Positions 47,181 to 58,127 of a stretch of DNA of 64,000 bases are shown here, in pieces. The position numbers and the translations under genes are program-made. How positions within the stretch are numbered: position 1 is the first letter of the stretch; each line of letters starts with the position of its first letter. Under the pieces are notes generated by a model, which made no database searches, was not told where the DNA came from, and saw nothing but the letters and a program-made list of their open reading frames with translations. The stretch spans positions 13,458,360-13,522,359 of the forward strand of contig NC_039368.1 in assembly GCF_003573695.1 (NCBI RefSeq), given 5' to 3'. Origin of the DNA: Papaver somniferum (lineage: Eukaryota > Streptophyta > Magnoliopsida > Ranunculales > Papaveraceae).

Positions 47181-48710
47181 TTAGTATAACAACTCCAGAA
47201 GCACATCATCTTTCATCGGTTCTGATTTAGTCTCCGAAAATGTGTTCTCTAAATTATGTTGTTGATTCATGTATGAACCATATTCGTAATTCTCCGAATT
47301 CTGCATCATTTCTAGTGTATATGGCACCTGTTCATTACTACTGGTAGACATTGCAACATTGGTAATGCTGCTGCTGGTGTTGTTGTTGGATGAATGTCTG
47401 TAACTACCCCTAGCAGCAGGAATATCATGGTTATGCTTACCTTCGTATGTTGTGATTACTGATCTTATATTGTTAGCTGCGCGCTCGACATGTTTACGGA
47501 CAGCGCACCCTAAACTCGTACACTTGTAGTAACTTCTTGGATTAGGATTTCCTTTCACTACTTTCTGTCCATATTTCCTCCATCTGAACCCATCGTCAAG
47601 AATATCAATGTCGCTTGTTGTTTGAACAACAACTTTTGGTTCTTTCACAACTCTGCTATTCCCATACCCAGACAATACCTCATTTTCTCCTTCATTTTTC
47701 CTGCATAATCAAATACACAAATCATTAACACAAAATCCCAAAAAATTCATTCTCGAAAATGATTGCAAAATTCAGAAGCAAACAAGAAATACTAACCATT
47801 TTTTAGATTTGGGTTCGCTTTCGTCCAAGTCACCGGTAGTTCCTGATTTACTCCTTTTAAGAGAAGTATTATCGAATTCGTCGTCGTCAACCGAAGTGGA
47901 GGAATTATTATCTTGTGTGGAAACTGACACAGTTTGTGAATAGGAATTAGAAGAAACAGAAGGTTGCTGAACTAATTGAGAAGCAGCAGAAGCTAATGAT
48001 TTCTTAGATGGTTGAGGTTTAGGATGATTATGACTATCTTTACTTGGTTTGTAAACAACATCAGTAACTTTTCCATCAAATGATATTTCAACTTTCTTCT
48101 TCATTGGACAATTCTGATAAGTACATTTATAATAACTTCTCGGATCTTCGCTCCCTTTAACTTGTTTTTGACCATATTTCCTCCAATTATACCCATCTTC
48201 TGATCGTTTCTGTTCTCTTAGTGTCTGAATTGGTTGGTGTGGGTAATGCTTATAATCAGACTCTGAATCTCCACTTTGTAACGGAGTGTCGGTGACCGAT
48301 GGCCGGAACGAAAAATCAGTGATTTTCTTCTCTTCTTCTTGTTTAATTTCTTTTTGATAATTGTTACTTGAATTTGAACTACCCATCCAATTGAACTGCT
48401 CTTGAGCTGGAAATGCTCCAGTAGTTGGTGATGGAAGAAGATAATTATTAGAAGAAAGAAGAACAGGGGAATCCAAAAACCCAGAAGGAAAATTGAAAAA
48501 AGAAGGAGAAGGGCAACCACCAATAGGTAACGAAGGAGGAGAATTCGACTTGAATTTCGATTTAAACCCAAATTCAATCTGTTCGTTAAACAACAACCCT
48601 TGTTTCACAGATTCATCGTCTTTAGTTAAAAGATCAGAAAATGAAGAATTCATCATAAACTGGTTTGGAAATGAGAAATGAGGACTCAGTGAAGAAGGTG
48701 ATGAAGCCAT
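47181..48710 (-). CDS. group I WRKY transcription factor (WRKY33/26-like)
   Basis: Two exons (48710-47797 and 47700-47181; 96-bp intron) encode 477 residues. The N-terminal part has the Ser/Pro motif region ([29 protein letters not shown]) that in WRKY33 relatives is a MAP-kinase and activation region. WRKY domain 1 (about 172-230) has WRKYGQK and a C-X4-C zinc site. Domain 2 (about 328-390) has WRKYGQK, C-X4-C-X23-H-N-H. A KRSKS/KSKKW basic patch lies between. Such proteins bind W-boxes (TTGACC/T) in the nucleus and control defence and stress genes. Odd points: domain 1 has 25 instead of the usual 22 residues between the second Cys and HNH ([10 protein letters not shown]), and the usual intron inside the second WRKY domain is missing. 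Frames are otherwise intact. Confidence 0.92.
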
Positions 48711-48830
48711 TGGAGATGACAGAATGAGTTGAGGACGATTGTGATGAGGACGAAGGAGCAGGTGAATTTTAGCGATATGTAAAGGGGAAGTGAGGTGTGG
48801 GTGAGTGAGATACCAGATTACGTAACAACT

Positions 48831-48900
48831 CTATTTAAGTAGCTTCTTCAAAACAGAGGGAATGGAAAAGTTTGACCGTTGAAAAAATGGAATAGGTCAA
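48831..48900 (-). promoter_or_regulatory. WRKY gene core promoter with inverted W-box pair
   Basis: A TATA-like CTTAAATAGAG reads on the minus strand at 48840-48829, about 120 bases before the start codon. Just upstream are two W-boxes in opposite orientation, TTGACC at 48872-48877 and GGTCAA at 48895-48900. W-boxes in WRKY promoters commonly mediate auto- or cross-regulation by WRKY proteins; that this happens here is inference. Confidence 0.55.
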
Positions 48901-49132
48901 AGTTGATGTTCTGAAGAAGTCTGAACGAAGGAGATAGGCGGCTGTTTTGAGTAAGAGAGTGCGTCGTGCCACCTCAAGGGATTGTGATTGGAGAGATAGG
49001 AATAGGACGTGAAACTCATTATAGACAAGTGGCGGCTTGATCAGTTGCGATGAATGTGGTTGGTGGTGGGGTCTGTAAGTATTTATTTTTATTTTATTGA
49101 ACGTGGACATTTTAGTTGAGTAATAAAACAGT

Positions 49133-50330
49133 TGAGTTAGACCTAACTGTTGTCTAGAGTCTAGAGTGAAGCTTGGAGTTTACCCTCTTTATGGTTTTGT
49201 TTGTTGTTAAAGACGTTTAAATTAGGTTATGTAGAGTGTGTTGACTAATGAAATTGGTGAAACAAATACCTAAGCTTAATATGTGATTGAAGTGAAGTTA
49301 GGTAACAAACTCTCCGGTAGTCTCTGCTAAATGTTACATGTACAAAATGCCATTGAATCAGATGATCACACAAGAGATAATATCCCTATTTGGGGTCAGG
49401 CCACCCATTTTAAACCAACAAATTTTTTTTGTAGATTTGCTAAATCTAACTTATTAGATATTTCACACTTTCCCACACAAGCTTAAGTTGGCACTAGCTA
49501 CTTCAATTTTTCTTGGGCTTGATCACACAAGAGAGAAGAGCCTTATTTTGGGGGCCAGGCCACCCATTTTAAACCAATAAATTTCTTGTACAGAATTGTC
49601 TTTTTATTTTATCTTTGAGATAGTAACTCTTAAACACGAATCCAAGAAGAAAACACTTTGATTCTGAGTTTCAATAAAAAAAAATCATTTCTCCTTAAAA
49701 CCCTAAAAAAACAAATTTCACATGTTCTATTTGATTGCTCTTCTCGGAACAAAGGGAGGGTTTCATTTCATTCATCACCCGAATATCCAATATTAGAGCT
49801 TTAGCCGAGATGGAGGAAACTTGTGCACTCCTTGTTTAAACACTTCAGATTTGTTCTGCCTTGCTACAGACCTATCTGTTACGCCCATACCTAATTCACC
49901 CTTGTGTGCGAAAAGTCTTGTGAGAGGCGGGATTTTTGTCAGGACCAGGAATCGATAAAGCTAGCATTTCTGATTTTTATGTACTAAAATATGCATCCTT
50001 CTAAGTTAAATCACATCAATGTGCTCTACTCTCTTGTGTGATCAAGCCCAAGAAAAATTGAAGTAGCTAGTGTCAACTCAAGCTTGTGTGCGAAACTGTG
50101 AAATTTCTAACTGAGTTAGACCTAACTGTTGTCTAGAGTGAAGCTAGGGATTTACCTTCTTTATGGTTTTGTTGTTAAAGACATTTAAATTAGGTTATGT
50201 AGAGTGTGTTGACTAATGAAATTGGTGAAACGAATACCTAAACTCAATATGTGATTGAAGTTAGGTAACAAACTCTCCGGTAGTCTCTGCTAAATGTTAC
50301 ATGTACAAAATGCCGAAATCATTTTTCAGT
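49133..50330. repeat. compound repeat upstream of the WRKY gene
   Basis: A block of about 215 bp (GAGTTAGACCTAACTGTTGT to ATGTACAAAATGCC) occurs at 49133-49351 and again, about 93% alike, at 50112-50313. Between them lie 75-bp inverted arms: 49466-49540 (CTAGCTACTTCAATTTTTCT, GATCACACAAGAGA) and 50028-50105. A short direct repeat (GGCCACCCATTTTAAACCA) is at 49399 and 49558. This looks like a foldback element inserted in, or together with, a local duplication. The interior of about 430 bp has no recognised code. Confidence 0.65.
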
Positions 50331-51164
50331 ATGATGTTAGTCTACCTCTGATACATAATCTCAATTCTAAATCTTTGCCCACATTAGTTGACCTTCTTTC
50401 CATAAACGAAAACAAGAAATTTTGCTTAGAGTTACGAATTTGAACACGGTAAAGAAAATAACATTAGACAGGTTTTTTAAAGTGTAACTTCTCGGAGTAT
50501 GAGCAACACATTTTCCATCTTTTGGAGTAAAAAATAATATCACATCCCCGGCTTAGTAGCATTAATCTGACTGATGATGTGCTGGATTATCTAAAGTATT
50601 GTTGGAAATTGGGTACCAGAGGATGAACATTATAATGAAAATAATGTTGTATCACTGATTTTAAGGCCTTGCGATTCTTTTTAGCAATTATTTCGACCAT
50701 TTCCAAGAAATTGGCGAGTACAAGTGGTCAATGAAATATTGCTTTCACGATACAATGAAGCCCTAACAACTTGTTGGATTCAAGAGTTGTACTCCCTTGA
50801 CCCAACCAAGAACACACAATATGAGATTCTAATGATGCTTAGAGGGAAAAGTAGACATAAATTTGATGTGATGAATAGGGAGAAAACCTTCGTCATTTAT
50901 AGAGGATTTCATGTCTTATGGAGATGTCTTTTCATCTCCAACATAAGCTTTCAAAAGGCATCCATTAAGGGGAACAGACACGTCTATAAAATGTTCTGGA
51001 AAACGAATTAGGTTTTGAAACTCAAAACCAGAAAAAACTCTGGAAATTAAATTATGTTTGCGCCCCTTTCGTAACGGGGAACATATACCGAAAATATCCA
51101 ACAAGAATATGCTTTTCCTTGTCGGTAAGCATAGTGATTACTTTCTCATCAGCGATCAGTTTCT
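50331..51164. other. unassigned, probably continuation of LINE debris
   Basis: Short frames only. Minus-strand 51164-51050 (KLIADEKVITMLTDKEK) could be the end of the RNase H region next door. I see no gene. Confidence 0.35.
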
Positions 51165-51432
51165 ATAATGAATTTCCTTCACTGACCCAACAGAGCAAAT
51201 TCAATGGCCAGCAATACTGCCCTAACTTCAGCTTCGAGAGGATTAAGCAATATTTGATTGTTTTTCCTACGACCCTGAAATTGCGCATTAGAAATGCTAG
51301 CACCACCACCCGTCGTACAAAAAAAAAATGCAGTATCAACATTGAGCCTGGTCCAGTTAGCATCAAGAGGTTTCCATCTTGCTAGCCTTCTTCTTCTGAA
51401 TTGGGATGATGCCGGGTTTTTTATCTATGACA
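51165..51432 (-). pseudogene. LINE RNase H relic (downstream half, split by Harbinger)
   Basis: The minus strand reads ARWKPLDANWTRLNVDTAFF and LNPLEAEVRAVLLAIEFALL, the usual RNase H-like domain of plant L1 elements (W.P....W.K.N.D.A, then E..A...A). The upstream half continues at 58741 beyond the Harbinger element. It has lost the catalytic residues in part and contains stops. Confidence 0.7.
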
Positions 51433-51574
51433 TAAGAGCAACCACAGTCATGACCAAATTTTGGGACTATACCCAAATTTGGTCCCAAATTCAGCCGCAG
51501 TGGTACTGACTAAAACCATATTTAGTCCAGTTAATTAGGGTTTGCGACCAAATGTGGTCGCCAACCCAGACTAA

Positions 51575-52115
51575 AATGATTAATAGTGGGACGGTAGTAT
51601 AGTGGGCGTATGATTTCAGACGGAAGTATAGTGGACGCTCCACATCGGGCGTACGTATAAATAACGTATGATAATGGGGCGGATGTATATAGAGCGTTTG
51701 AGTTAGGCGTTATTATAAACACCGCCGGGCCATACGTAGATAAAACCTACGCCCCATAGCAGACGCAGTTATTAAAAACGCCTGGTTTGGACGCAGTTAC
51801 TAAAAGCGCCCGGTCCGGGCGCATGTATTATGACCGTATGCGGGAGACGGACGTATTATTAACGTCTGTGTGAGACGCATGTTTTATGGGCGTATGAGTG
51901 AGACACATGTTTTATGGGCGTATGAGTGAGGCGCATATATTACGACCGTATGGAGTGGGCGCATGTTTTAGAAGCGTCTGGGATGGGCGCATATATTAGG
52001 ACCGTCTGGAGTGGGCGCATGTTTTACGAGCGTCTGGGACGGACGCTCGTATTATGAGCGTTTGTTCGGAGCGCATGTGTTACGAGCGTCCGTTACCAGG
52101 CGCATGTATTACGTG
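51575..52115. repeat. left subterminal array of about 28-bp units
   Basis: About 16-18 units of the type GGGCGCATGTNTTACGASCG followed by TMTGGGAG. Each unit is quasi-palindromic around TTA (GRCGC...TTA...GCGTC) and holds two or three CpGs. Such subterminal arrays in other DNA transposons are binding sites for element proteins; that is a reasonable guess for the Myb-like protein or transposase here. Confidence 0.8.
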
Positions 52116-52198
52116 CGCCAACGGTTATATTTTGGAATTCTGATTTTGGTTTTCTGATTTTCCGACCGTTTGATAGATTGCAACGGCTCTTTCGTATA

Positions 52199-52208
52199 TC
52201 TATATATA
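52199..52208 (+). promoter_or_regulatory. TATA box of the Myb-like gene
   Basis: CTATATATAG lies about 60 bases before the start codon at 52268 and directly after the subterminal array, implying a leader of about 30 bases. Confidence 0.55.
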
Positions 52209-52267
52209 GCATTTGACAAACTTATTTCTGCATAATCTTATCATTTATAATTTCTATTTCAAGAAAT

Positions 52268-53231
52268 ATGGCACCACGAGGTCCCAATTTTACAACAGAA
52301 GAAGATACAATGATATGTAGAATCCATTTAGCCATATCTCAAGATTCTGCTACCGGAACCGATCAACCAGAAAGAGTATTATGGAGTCGGATCAAAGATA
52401 AGTTGGAAGAAGCCCTGCCTTGTAAACCAAAACGTACTTGGACTTCTATCCAGAGTCGATTTCAGGGAATCAGTAGACAGGTTTCACTTTATTCTGCAAA
52501 AGTGTTGGAAGTTGATGGTGAATATCATAGCGGATGGAATGAAGTCTTGAGGGTAAGTAATCGTCAATTTTTGCACCCTTAATAATTATATACATGTAAT
52601 TGGAACTGATGAGTATTGAAAATAATAACAGGTTGAAGAGATAAGAAAGCGATTCAAAGAAAGTAATGGTAACAAAAAATTTAAGCACGAAGAGTGCTAC
52701 GAAATTCTAAAAGATAGTATCAAATATTCAGGATGGTCGACGTTTGTGTTTGATTCAGGCCAAGAAATGGAAGATTCTCAGAGTGGTGAGGAAAACGCTG
52801 ATATTGAGGAAACAATTCCAGGCGAGTCCAGTGATGATCTAGATATTGGAGATATAGAGAACACACGTAAGCGTCAGTTGGGGAAGAAAGCATCGAAACA
52901 ACTAAAGAAAAAAGGGAGAGCAAAATCCAATGCCCAGGAGGAAATGCTAGAGGATATAATTAAGGAGCAGCAAAGTTTCAATGAACATTACAAAGCACAA
53001 TCACTAATGAAGATGGGACAGAGACAAGCTGAGTTTGAAGCAATACAAGCTAAGTCTGCGGCAAAGTTTGCGGCGAAACAAGCTAGGCAAGAAAAACTCG
53101 ATTTAAAGAAAGAAGCGGACGATGACTTGGCTATAATGTTGAAGGATGTCTCTACATTGGACACTGTAACAAGAGAGTACTTCGAACTTCGAAAGATGGA
53201 AATACTACAACGCAAAAGAAACCAATCTTAA
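52268..53231 (+). CDS. Harbinger Myb/SANT-like DNA-binding protein (NAM-associated C-terminus)
   Basis: Two exons (52268-52552 and 52632-53231; GTAAGT...ACAG intron of 79 bp) encode 294 residues. Residues 8-85 form a Myb/SANT-like domain (FTTEEDTMICRIHLAI, RTWTSIQSRFQGISRQVSLY). Residues 100-135 continue the fold (HEECYEILKDSIKYSGW). A basic stretch KKASKQLKKKGRAK (180-193) is a likely nuclear signal, and a Lys/Glu-rich helical tail follows, as in the no-apical-meristem-associated C-terminal domain. In Harbinger and Pong elements this protein binds the subterminal DNA and brings the transposase into the nucleus. It is convergent with the transposase gene, 170 bases apart. No stop or frameshift is seen. 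Confidence 0.88.
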
Positions 53232-53401
53232 AGCATGACCGAATTAGTTGAACCTTAATATTTATCATTAATAAAAAAATTAGTGAGTTTTAGTCAATTT
53301 TAGTGAATTTTAATTTTTATATGATAAATAGTACATTAGTAAGCAACGTTACAACATATTTTCCGATGAAGAAATACGATACAACATATTTCCATCCCAA
53401 C

Positions 53402-54739
53402 TTAATAATTATCTCCAAAATTTGACCATATGTGTTCGATTAAATCTTGACGCAAGCGAAAATGTGTTTCTTTATTGTGTATAGCATGACGCCGATGTGC
53501 AGCTCTCATTCTGGAAAGTTCCTCAGTACCTACCCTCGATATATTCACCGGTTCCGACCTGCTACGTGAGTCATATTCATGTGGCCAATCACCGGGAAGA
53601 CGCTCATCCTCCACTATCATATTATGTAAAATAATAACCGTTTTCATTATATAGGCAAGCACATCCGGGTTCCACATTCGTGCAGGTTGTTTGACAATGG
53701 CAAATTGTTGTTGCAGTACACCAAATCCACGCTCTACATCTTTCCGTGCTCCCTCTTGCATCGATGAAAATTTATATTTTTTCGGTGTATCTGGTTGTTT
53801 AATGGCCATCACAATAGTAGCAATCTGTGGATAAATGCCATCACCGAGATAATATCCCATATCATATGCATGCCCGTTTACTTCAAAGTTCACCGGTGGT
53901 GTTTTCCCGTTGATAAGTTTTCGAAAAATATAAGAACGATTCATTACATTAATATCATTGCAGGAGCCGGGCATACCAAAAAACGCATGCCAAAACCAGA
54001 GATCATGTGACACCACTGCCTCTAGCACAATACTTTCACTCCCTTTATACGCGGTGTATACTCCTGATTCTGCTGACGGACATCTATCCCATTTCCAATG
54101 CATACAATCCACGCTCCCCAGCATCCCAGGAAATCCCCTGTCTTTGTTTTCTTTCAGCAACAGTTCAACATCACCCGCAGTTGGTGAGCGTAAATATTCT
54201 TTCCCATATAATACCACAATCGTCTTGCAAAACCGACGGGTTGCTTCTAAAACGGTGGTTTCTCCAATGCGTAAATACTCATCTATTGCATCTGCTGCAC
54301 ATCCATAAGCTAACATTCGGATTGCTGCAGTTACTTTCTGATGAGGGGATAATCCAAGAATGCCACAAGCATCTCTTTTTTGAGCAAAATAAGGATTTCT
54401 AGACACTACATCTGCCAATATTCGGTTGAACAATTCTCGCCGCATTCTGAATCTCCTACGAAATATGTTAGCTGGGTAGGTGGGGTTGTCAGAAAAGTAG
54501 TCATTCCAGAGAAGTATATCTCCGGCTTCACGATTTCTTGGTATTTTTATACGAGTATGAGACCATGTCATACTTGTAATGGCAGTTCCCAAACTAACTG
54601 CTAGATTATTTCGGCTCAATGCAACCGCATCTTCATCTGATGAGTAAAAGCTGTTATCAGAGATCGCAGAAGAAGAAGTAGAAGAAAATTCGGAGTCCGA
54701 AGAAGAAGAAGATTCAGCGTTATTGTCACAGTATTCCAT
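53402..54739 (-). CDS. PIF/Harbinger DDE transposase
   Basis: A single exon of 445 residues from MEYCDNN; the frame is open for 78 further residues upstream, but those are hydrophobic and unlike the family, so I prefer this start. An acidic Ser-rich N-terminus (1-40) precedes a helix-turn-helix region (about 125-165, GLSPHQKVTAAIRMLAYG). Then comes the DDE_Tnp_4 nuclease: GSVDCMHWKW with D211, SCNDINVM with D262, and RKDVERGFG with E336, the full catalytic triad, plus LGDGIYPQ (298-305). It cuts and pastes the element at TWA sites. Length and order are normal for the family. Its upstream region is the repeat-bearing spacer 54740-55151. It appears fully intact. Confidence 0.93.
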   Translation of the reverse strand: MEYCDNNAESSSSSDSEFSSTSSSAISDNSFYSSDEDAVALSRNNLAVSLGTAITSMTWSHTRIKIPRNREAGDILLWNDYFSDNPTYPANIFRRRFRMRRELFNRILADVVSRNPYFAQKRDACGILGLSPHQKVTAAIRMLAYGCAADAIDEYLRIGETTVLEATRRFCKTIVVLYGKEYLRSPTAGDVELLLKENKDRGFPGMLGSVDCMHWKWDRCPSAESGVYTAYKGSESIVLEAVVSHDLWFWHAFFGMPGSCNDINVMNRSYIFRKLINGKTPPVNFEVNGHAYDMGYYLGDGIYPQIATIVMAIKQPDTPKKYKFSSMQEGARKDVERGFGVLQQQFAIVKQPARMWNPDVLAYIMKTVIILHNMIVEDERLPGDWPHEYDSRSRSEPVNISRVGTEELSRMRAAHRRHAIHNKETHFRLRQDLIEHIWSNFGDNY

Positions 54740-55151
54740 TGGAATGTATAGTTTGAGAAGTGATTGGGAGAGTTCGAAGAAGAAGAATATTTGCAGTGTT
54801 GGTTTGTATTCACCGAGATATGTAGTATTGGTTTTATAGACACATGATAGACACTTATGGCATTGCAGATTGAAAATGCGAGTGAAAAGAATTGACACTG
54901 CAAAGACTAAGACTATAGCTAAAAAGAAGCGACACTGACCGATTGAAAATGAAGGCTTAAAAAGAAATAACACTAATTAAACTACAAGTACCGAAACGGA
55001 GGCTGAAAAGAAATCAACATGTCAGAATGAAAATGGAGTCTGAAAATGGAGGCTAAAAAGTAACCCTATATAGAGATAAGATAGGATATTGTAGGAGTTT
55101 CCAAAGTGGAGGCTAAAAAGTACATATCCAAAATGGAGGCTAAAAAGTTAC
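54740..55151 (-). promoter_or_regulatory. transposase upstream region / PMD 3' spacer with repeated GGAGGCTAAAAAG
   Basis: Five copies of GGAGGCTRAAAAG or close variants lie between the PMD stop and the transposase start (near 54995, 55028, 55050, 55107 and 55132), most spaced 20-30 bases. A palindromic CTATATAG at about 55066-55073 could serve as TATA box for the transposase. Function is a guess. Confidence 0.4.
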
Positions 55152-57292
55152 TTATTCATCAGTAGGAGTATGCGATGGTGTTTTCCGTGGTGGGATAAAC
55201 GTCATTCTCGGATGGGGGTTAACAGACGACATTGTTGATGCTTGACTCACTGGAGCCCACACCGCTGGTGGGATAGTTTCAGAAAAACTGCCGAATCCAA
55301 TAGGGGGACGCGGCGTTTGTTGCATACGGAATTGCATCTGATCCTCCAGGTAATTGTTACGAGCTGAAAGGCCTCGTATTACTTCATCTTTTGCCTTTAA
55401 ACGTATCATCCTGTCTTCCGTTTCATATAATACAAACTCGCGAAACGCACGATTAAAATCGGCATGTTCTTGAACTAGATTATAAGCTTCAGGCTGTCGT
55501 TTAAAAAAAAATAATTAAGAAATGAGATTACCATATATTTTAATATAATGACGGGATGTACTTACGTATGATAATTGTTGTGGTGGTGGAATAGGTACAT
55601 GCTGAGCAGGTCGTTGAATAAGGTGTTTAACACGGTCACCATCAACCCCGTGTAATTCAACTACCCAATCGACTTTGGTCACGAATTGATGGAAGTTAGT
55701 TACATGTCGCCAATATCGCAGATACATATTATATGAAACAGCTTTCACAAACATATTTGCATCTACCCATCCAGCTTCTTTCACAAGTTTTGCTTTCTCA
55801 TGACTGACCTCGCCAATTTTAAATGGTGGATTTCTAGGAATTCCAAAAGTAGGATGATTTTGCCTCCAAGATCGTTCTCCTAGGTACCACATATTCTGTC
55901 AAATTACCAGTAATCAGAGAAAATAAGTTCTTCAACTTAGGATAAAATGATAACTTTGAAGTAATAATGTTCATATAAAAACAACGTACTAACTGACCTT
56001 GCCAATCCAAGTAAATATAACCCTTTTGTTTGAAAGCTCCACAGCCCTGCGACCAACATCAGAGTCAAGAACACCAATGGCGGATTCCCACGGTCTCCAT
56101 GTCACGATGTCTGCAGTCAACTGATTAAGCGCATTCCTACAGTGAACAATATCGATAGTCTTTTTCTTCGCTTTCCACCGGGAAGTTCTTGGCCATTTTT
56201 CTTCACTAGTTGGGTCGCACGGTCTACATATGCCCAGATATTCATATCCCCAAAACTACTCCATCATAACCAACCAAATAAATCAACTGCCAAAAAATAT
56301 ACATTTAAATGAAATAAAAATAAATAATAATTTACCTCTAATATTTGGAACGACCCAGTTAATGACTTCTGTCCCCTACCAGATGCGTTGAGTGCCACAT
56401 ACAATTTTGCAAAAGCAGGACCACCCCAGTCATACATATCAACTGCATTTAGATCCTCAAAAGCAGCTAACCAAGCCGCATCAATGTAGTTCTTTGCATT
56501 GGAAAAGAAAAAATTTCCCAAAACATACATAAAAAAGGCCCTCGCCACTTTTTCTGCAAGTTTGTCATCCAAATTAGCTGCAACCAAGATATCTTCTTTG
56601 AAATACGTAGTCAAAAATTTAATTGTGATTGCATCTGAAATCCACTGTGCCGGGGGGCGTTTTTTTCCAGAGATTGGGGGATCTTCATAATCTAAGGGTT
56701 CTTCTATTTCTGGAAAAACATGCTCACGGACATAATCAAATTTGTACTTGACTGGGTTATACGGAACATCATCCCCAATTCCAATACTCAATCCTGTCAA
56801 CACTACCCAATCAAGCGGCGTGAATCCCATTTCACCAAAAGGGAAGTGAAAAGTATGCGTTGTATCCCACCAACGTTCAACAAGATAATCAATCACTGGG
56901 TGTGATGCTTCTCCTATTTCCATGGCTAATAAACGTCCCCATCCTGCCTTGTCGATAATGTATTTAATTTTTGGACTATGTTTTGTTATCTCCTTATAAT
57001 AAACAATGACCGAAAAGAGTGAACCACGATGTTGGTACCTGAATTTTGGATCGCTTGAATATGTAATATCTGTAGAAGCGTGTTTGTCACTATCTTCCAG
57101 GAAATTGTAGTTATCTAGGGATACCACGGACGGTGTTGTTTCATCTTCGCTATCTTCATCGAACCCGGTATCTGGAACTTCCAAATCTCCAACATTAGGG
57201 TCTATTTCAGGCTCCATTGGACCTTTACCTTTGCGTTTCTTATTATTCATCTTTTTTCCTTGTGCAAATCTCGACGTTATTCTGCTCAACAT
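55152..57292 (-). CDS. plant mobile domain (PMD, MAIN-like) protein carried by the Harbinger element
   Basis: Four coding exons (57292-56336, 56255-55998, 55895-55566, 55493-55152), all phase 0 with GT-AG borders, give about 628 residues. I start at MLSRITSRF because CAG at 57295-57293 after a TACTAAC branch site (57320-57314) marks an intron end there. Upstream in-frame Met at 57349 is the alternative (647 residues). Order: basic KKMNNKKRKGKG (possible nuclear signal), acidic linker, then the PMD core with ERWWDTTHTF, GFTPLDWVVLTGLSIG, RAFFMYVLGNFFFSN, YDWGGPAFAKLY and, in exon 2, WGYEYLGICRPCDP. The tail is Pro-rich after a short helical region. Host MAIN/MAIL1 proteins are nuclear and needed for transposon silencing and genome stability. 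The role of an element-borne copy is unknown. Confidence 0.85.
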
Positions 57293-57908
57293 CTGAGCAC
57301 GATATAAATACAAGTTAGTAATTGTTTTTTCTGAGTTTACAGCATCCATAAGAAGTTCTATTCTATATTATAGAAGATCAAAATTTACAGTATAGAAGAT
57401 CAAAAAAATTTACAGTAAAGATTATTTTTTATTTACTTACAGTATAGAAGATCAAAATTTTTTAAAGTAAATAAATACGAAAATTACATTAAACGAGTTT
57501 GAATCTCACTACATACACCGTCTATATCACAGAACTGTTTAAAATTTTGTATCTCCCCTTGTGTGAGCAACAACAATACATGTTTAATGAATTTGAGTGA
57601 ACTACTACAGGTGATAAATTAGAATTATTGTATTCTATCAATCATGTTACAGTGTGTTATTTCGCTATTAGATGATGATGCGGAAGTATATAACTAATCA
57701 AACAAACAAACTAATCAAACAAACAGTAATCAAACAAACAGTAATCAAATAAACAGTACATAATCAAACAAACAGTAACCTCACGGTATTCTTAATGAAA
57801 TCAACATGCAATCCACCGATTCCACCCAAACACAGCCTAATTAATCGTAACTTTAATATTTAATCAAATTATCCAACCAAAAACAGATTACCCCAAAACA
57901 AACCATAC
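57293..57908 (-). other. 5'-leader intron of the PMD gene (inferred)
   Basis: Donor GTATGG on the minus strand at 57908 and acceptor CAG at 57293, with a TACTAAC branch site 22 bases before. Within it are 22-bp repeats (ACAGTATAGAAGATCAAAAT near 57365-57460) and an AATCAAACAAACAGT repeat (57695-57780). Confidence 0.4.
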
Positions 57909-58114
57909 CTTTAATCTTCAATCAAATTTGCCCGCACCCGATTAACGAATAAGATTAGTCGTTTCTTTCACAAGAACTCGTTTCTCCGCACCCAATCAAA
58001 TGGCCGTCACATGAGATTTAGGTATTGCCCTAGATTTTTACTTAGGTTTCGTCGTTTTTTTTTCTTCTGTAAAAACGTAGGTTATGTAAAAAGAGGAGGA
58101 GAAGAGGATAAAAG

Positions 58115-58127
58115 AAGTATATATTCA
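58115..58127 (-). promoter_or_regulatory. TATA box candidate of the PMD gene
   Basis: GAATATATACTTC on the minus strand stands at the inner edge of the right subterminal array, mirroring the TATA position of the Myb-like gene at the other end. Confidence 0.4.

Noticed and set aside
47772..47796. Read-through of WRKY exon 1 to a stop (312-codon form)
   Set aside because: A GTTAGT donor and GCAG acceptor give a clean in-phase join to the second WRKY domain.
54740..54973. N-terminal extension of the transposase to a 523-residue protein
   Set aside because: The extra 78 residues are hydrophobic, unlike Harbinger transposases; MEYC at 54739 gives a normal length.
57293..57349. PMD protein start at the upstream Met (57349)
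   Set aside because: TACTAAC and CAG directly before the second Met look like an intron end; the upstream Met remains possible and is noted in the entry.
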